This document shows positions 62,015-64,000 of a stretch of 64,000 bases of DNA, in pieces. The notes beneath the pieces are model-generated. The model made no database searches and was not told where the DNA came from. It saw only the letters and a list, made by a program, of their open reading frames with translations. Source of the stretch: Natronococcus amylolyticus DSM 10524. GTDB taxonomy: Archaea; Halobacteriota; Halobacteria; Halobacteriales; Natrialbaceae. Where the stretch lies: NCBI RefSeq assembly GCF_000337675.1, contig NZ_AOIB01000028.1:340788-404787 (forward strand), read 5' to 3'. A program made the translations under genes and the position numbers. Each line of letters starts with the position of its first letter. Within the stretch, counting starts at the first letter, position 1.

Positions 62015-62905
62015 ATGCAAGTCACGGTACTCGGAGCCGGCAGTATGGGTCACGGAATTGCACAGGTGTCCGCAATGGCGGGCTACGATGTTGTCCTCCG
62101 AGATATCGAAGAGGAACTCGTCGCGGACGGGCTCGAAGGAATCCGACAGAATCTCCGTGGTGGTGTCGACCGAGGCAAAGTCAGTGAAGACGAGATGGAA
62201 GCAACGCTCGAGCGCATCGAAGGTATGACCGACCTCACCGCTGCGGTCGACAACGCCGAACTCGTCATCGAGGCCGTCCCAGAGGACATGGGTTTGAAGA
62301 AGGACGTGCTCTCAGAAGTGGAGAGCAACACAGACAGCGAGACGGTGATCGGCTCGAATACCTCCTCACTCTCCGTTACAGAGATGGCGAGTACGCTCGA
62401 GTCGCCCGAACGAGTTATCGGCCTGCATTTCTTCAACCCGCCGCACCTGATGGATCTGGTCGAGATCGTGATCGCCGAACAGACCGACGCGCGCACCGAG
62501 GAGTTCGCCGTCGACTACGTTCGCGAGATCGGCAAGGAGGACGTCGTCATCCGCGACAGTGCCGGCTTCGCCACCTCGCGACTTGGGCTGGTGACGGGGC
62601 TCGAGGCGATCCGAATGGTTGAAGAGGGCGTCGCCAGCCCCGCCGACATCGACGAGGCGATGAAGCTCGGCTACGGCTACCCGATGGGACCGATCGAGCT
62701 CGGCGACCACGTCGGACTCGACGTCCGGCTGCACATCGCCGAACACCTCCGCGAGGAGCTCGGCGAGCGGTTTAAGCCGCCGCAGGTGCTGCGCCGGAAG
62801 GTTCGGGCGGGCAAGCTCGGCAAAAAGTCCGGTGAGGGGTTCTACATCTGGGAGGACGGCGAACGCGTCGGTACGAGCGGCGACCGGGGAGGTGACGAGC
62901 GATGA
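62015..62905 (+). CDS. 3-Hydroxyacyl-CoA dehydrogenase
   Basis: The 296-residue NAD enzyme has VTVLGAGSMGHGIAQVSAMA (dinucleotide loop), GLHFFNPPHLMDLVEIVIAE with the catalytic His, Glu region NPPHLMDLVE and a C-terminal helical domain (GYGYPMGPIELGDHVGLDVR, SGEGFYIWED). ATG 62015 was chosen; 62000 would add five residues. TTTTGAT lies about 30 bases upstream. GGAGGTGA near its 3' end serves the next gene, which overlaps by four bases. Confidence 0.92.
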   Translation: MQVTVLGAGSMGHGIAQVSAMAGYDVVLRDIEEELVADGLEGIRQNLRGGVDRGKVSEDEMEATLERIEGMTDLTAAVDNAELVIEAVPEDMGLKKDVLSEVESNTDSETVIGSNTSSLSVTEMASTLESPERVIGLHFFNPPHLMDLVEIVIAEQTDARTEEFAVDYVREIGKEDVVIRDSAGFATSRLGLVTGLEAIRMVEEGVASPADIDEAMKLGYGYPMGPIELGDHVGLDVRLHIAEHLREELGERFKPPQVLRRKVRAGKLGKKSGEGFYIWEDGERVGTSGDRGGDER

Positions 62906-63720
62906 ACGACACCGACGACGCCCTCGAGGACGAGTACGAACTGCTCTCCGTTGAGGTCGGCGAGCGCGCCGATCGGGTCGCGACGGTCGCCATCGAGCGA
63001 CCCGACGCCCGCAACGCGCTCAACGGCCAGGTCCGCACTGAGTTGAAGGACGCGGTCGCCGCCGCGGAGGCGGACGACGACGTTCGCGTGCTCGTACTCA
63101 CCGGCGGCGAGGGATCGGGCGCGTTCGTCGCCGGCGCGGACGTCACGGAGTTCCGGGACCGAGGGCTCGTTGAGCAGCGCGAGGCCAGCAGTCGACCGCG
63201 CGTCTACGAGACCGTCGACGACGCCGCGATTCCAGTTATCGCCAGGGTCAACGGCCACGCGCTCGGCGGCGGCTGCGAACTCGCCCAGGCCTGCGACGTT
63301 CGGATCGCCGCGGCGGGCGCGAAGCTCGGCCAGCCCGAAATCAACCTCGGACTCATTCCCGGCGGCGGCGGCACCCAGCGCCTCGCCCGCCTCGTCGGCG
63401 AGGGACAAGCGATGCGACTGGTCCTCTCGGGCGAACTGATCGACGCCGAGGAAGCGCGCGAGATCGGACTGGTCGACGTGGTCGCGGCCGAGGACGACCT
63501 CGACGACGCCGTCTACGATCTTGCCCGCTCGATGGCCGAGAAGAGCCCGATCGCCCTCGAGTTCGGCAAGAAGGCTGTTAAGGCCGGCTCCCGGATGGGC
63601 CTCGAGGAGGGGCTCAAGTATGAGTCCGAACTGTTCGTCCAGCTCTTTGCAACCGAGGACAAAGACGAGGGGATTGAAGCGTTCCTCGGGGGACGCGAGC
63701 CGGAGTTCAAGGGAAAGTAA
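62902..63720 (+). CDS. Enoyl-CoA hydratase
   Basis: The 272-residue crotonase has both hydratase glutamates: HALGGGCELAQACDVRIAAA and KLGQPEINLGLIPGGGGTQR. The oxyanion segment is GAFVAGADVTEF. It hydrates enoyl-CoA for the preceding 3-hydroxyacyl-CoA dehydrogenase, with which it is translationally coupled (ATGA overlap). This and the preceding gene look strikingly GC-rich compared with the 1-50 kb part. Confidence 0.92.
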   Translation: MNDTDDALEDEYELLSVEVGERADRVATVAIERPDARNALNGQVRTELKDAVAAAEADDDVRVLVLTGGEGSGAFVAGADVTEFRDRGLVEQREASSRPRVYETVDDAAIPVIARVNGHALGGGCELAQACDVRIAAAGAKLGQPEINLGLIPGGGGTQRLARLVGEGQAMRLVLSGELIDAEEAREIGLVDVVAAEDDLDDAVYDLARSMAEKSPIALEFGKKAVKAGSRMGLEEGLKYESELFVQLFATEDKDEGIEAFLGGREPEFKGK

Positions 63721-63934
63721 GCCTCGTCCGATCCCGCCGCCGCGGCTTATCGATACTCAGTAACAGTCGGGGTTTGGGGTAGCGTTCGCCTGCGGGTTCA
63801 TTCGTCGTTCTCTCGTTGGTTCTACGGACGAATGTTGAGCCGGTTCGAGGAAGAAGAGCTCCATGGAGAGACATCGGGCACCGAGAACCCCGTACTGAAC
63901 AAGAATTAAGTCACGGCTCCCCGCCTAATTGAAC

Positions 63935-64000
63935 ATGAACGTCCTCGCGCAGACGGAGGTGACGAGGGAGACGTACTGGGGACTCAGCAGCACGGAGTAC
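63935..64000 (+). CDS. Start of a further gene, cut by window edge
   Basis: ATG 63935 opens a frame of 22 codons, MNVLAQTEVTRETYWGLSST, that reaches the edge. The N-terminus resembles haloarchaeal membrane-bound (Fe-S)-binding, heterodisulfide-reductase-like proteins that pass electrons from acyl-CoA dehydrogenases, but this is from memory of the opening only. The 63721-63934 gap has no other feature that I can support. Confidence 0.4.
   Translation, partial: MNVLAQTEVTRETYWGLSSTEY

Noticed and set aside
1..64000. CRISPR array, rRNA or tRNA gene
   Set aside because: No regularly spaced direct repeats and no conserved RNA-gene sequence were found on either strand.

Overview
The window is haloarchaeal (class Halobacteria). 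The proteins are strongly acidic. Solute-binding proteins carry twin-arginine signals followed by a lipobox Cys. Regulators are of the bacterio-opsin-activator HTH, haloarchaeal Lrp and IclR types. There is an Orc1/Cdc6 initiator, and several genes have a TATA-like box about 26-30 bases before a start codon, as expected for leaderless archaeal mRNA. The mix of catabolic clusters, an orc gene, IS wrecks and gene fragments suggests an accessory region (megaplasmid or chromosomal island). The last 11 kb looks more GC-rich and better preserved by eye.

Layout. 0-3 kb: a truncated hypothetical gene, a HalOD1 protein, two HTH_10 regulators and, between them, a 504-bp element with 15-bp perfect terminal inverted repeats that encloses a 59-residue membrane-protein ORF. 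3-12.7 kb: hyuA-hyuB, an isochorismatase-like amidohydrolase and a PEP-mutase/isocitrate-lyase-family enzyme, facing a complete polyamine/Fe-type ABC importer. 12.8-18 kb: crotonase, ADP-forming acyl-CoA synthetase, crotonase, nitrilase-family amidase and an Lrp regulator, tightly packed. 18-19.5 kb: a frame-shifted gene, a winged-helix gene and an IS end. 19.5-22.7 kb: a tctCBA tripartite tricarboxylate transporter. 22.8-23.5 kb: an IS6-type element with a dead transposase.

23.7-40.6 kb is a purine and urate catabolic island: XdhC, two xanthine-dehydrogenase-type subunits (no FAD subunit), adenine deaminase, two purine permeases, an IclR regulator, allantoinase, a DUF3830 protein, allantoate amidohydrolase, OHCU decarboxylase, uricase, hydroxyisourate hydrolase and a MobA-like cytidylyltransferase for the molybdenum cofactor. 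Read together they take adenine or (hypo)xanthine to urate, 5-hydroxyisourate, OHCU, allantoin, allantoate and ureidoglycine/ureidoglycolate.

41-52 kb is a patchwork: an orc1/cdc6 gene flanked by repeated TTTCCAGAA boxes, a winged-helix/DUF7509-like divergent pair, an MFS exporter, a haloacid dehalogenase, a class III aminotransferase, a tautomerase, an Lrp regulator, and at least four IS6 remnants, one carrying a nested MITE. 52-64 kb is an acid-degradation module: IclR, glutaryl-CoA-type dehydrogenase, a TAXI-TRAP importer, AMP-forming acyl-CoA ligase, acyl-CoA dehydrogenase, thiolase, 3-hydroxyacyl-CoA dehydrogenase and enoyl-CoA hydratase, ending in the first codons of a further gene. All functions are inferred from reading the sequence; no database search was possible.
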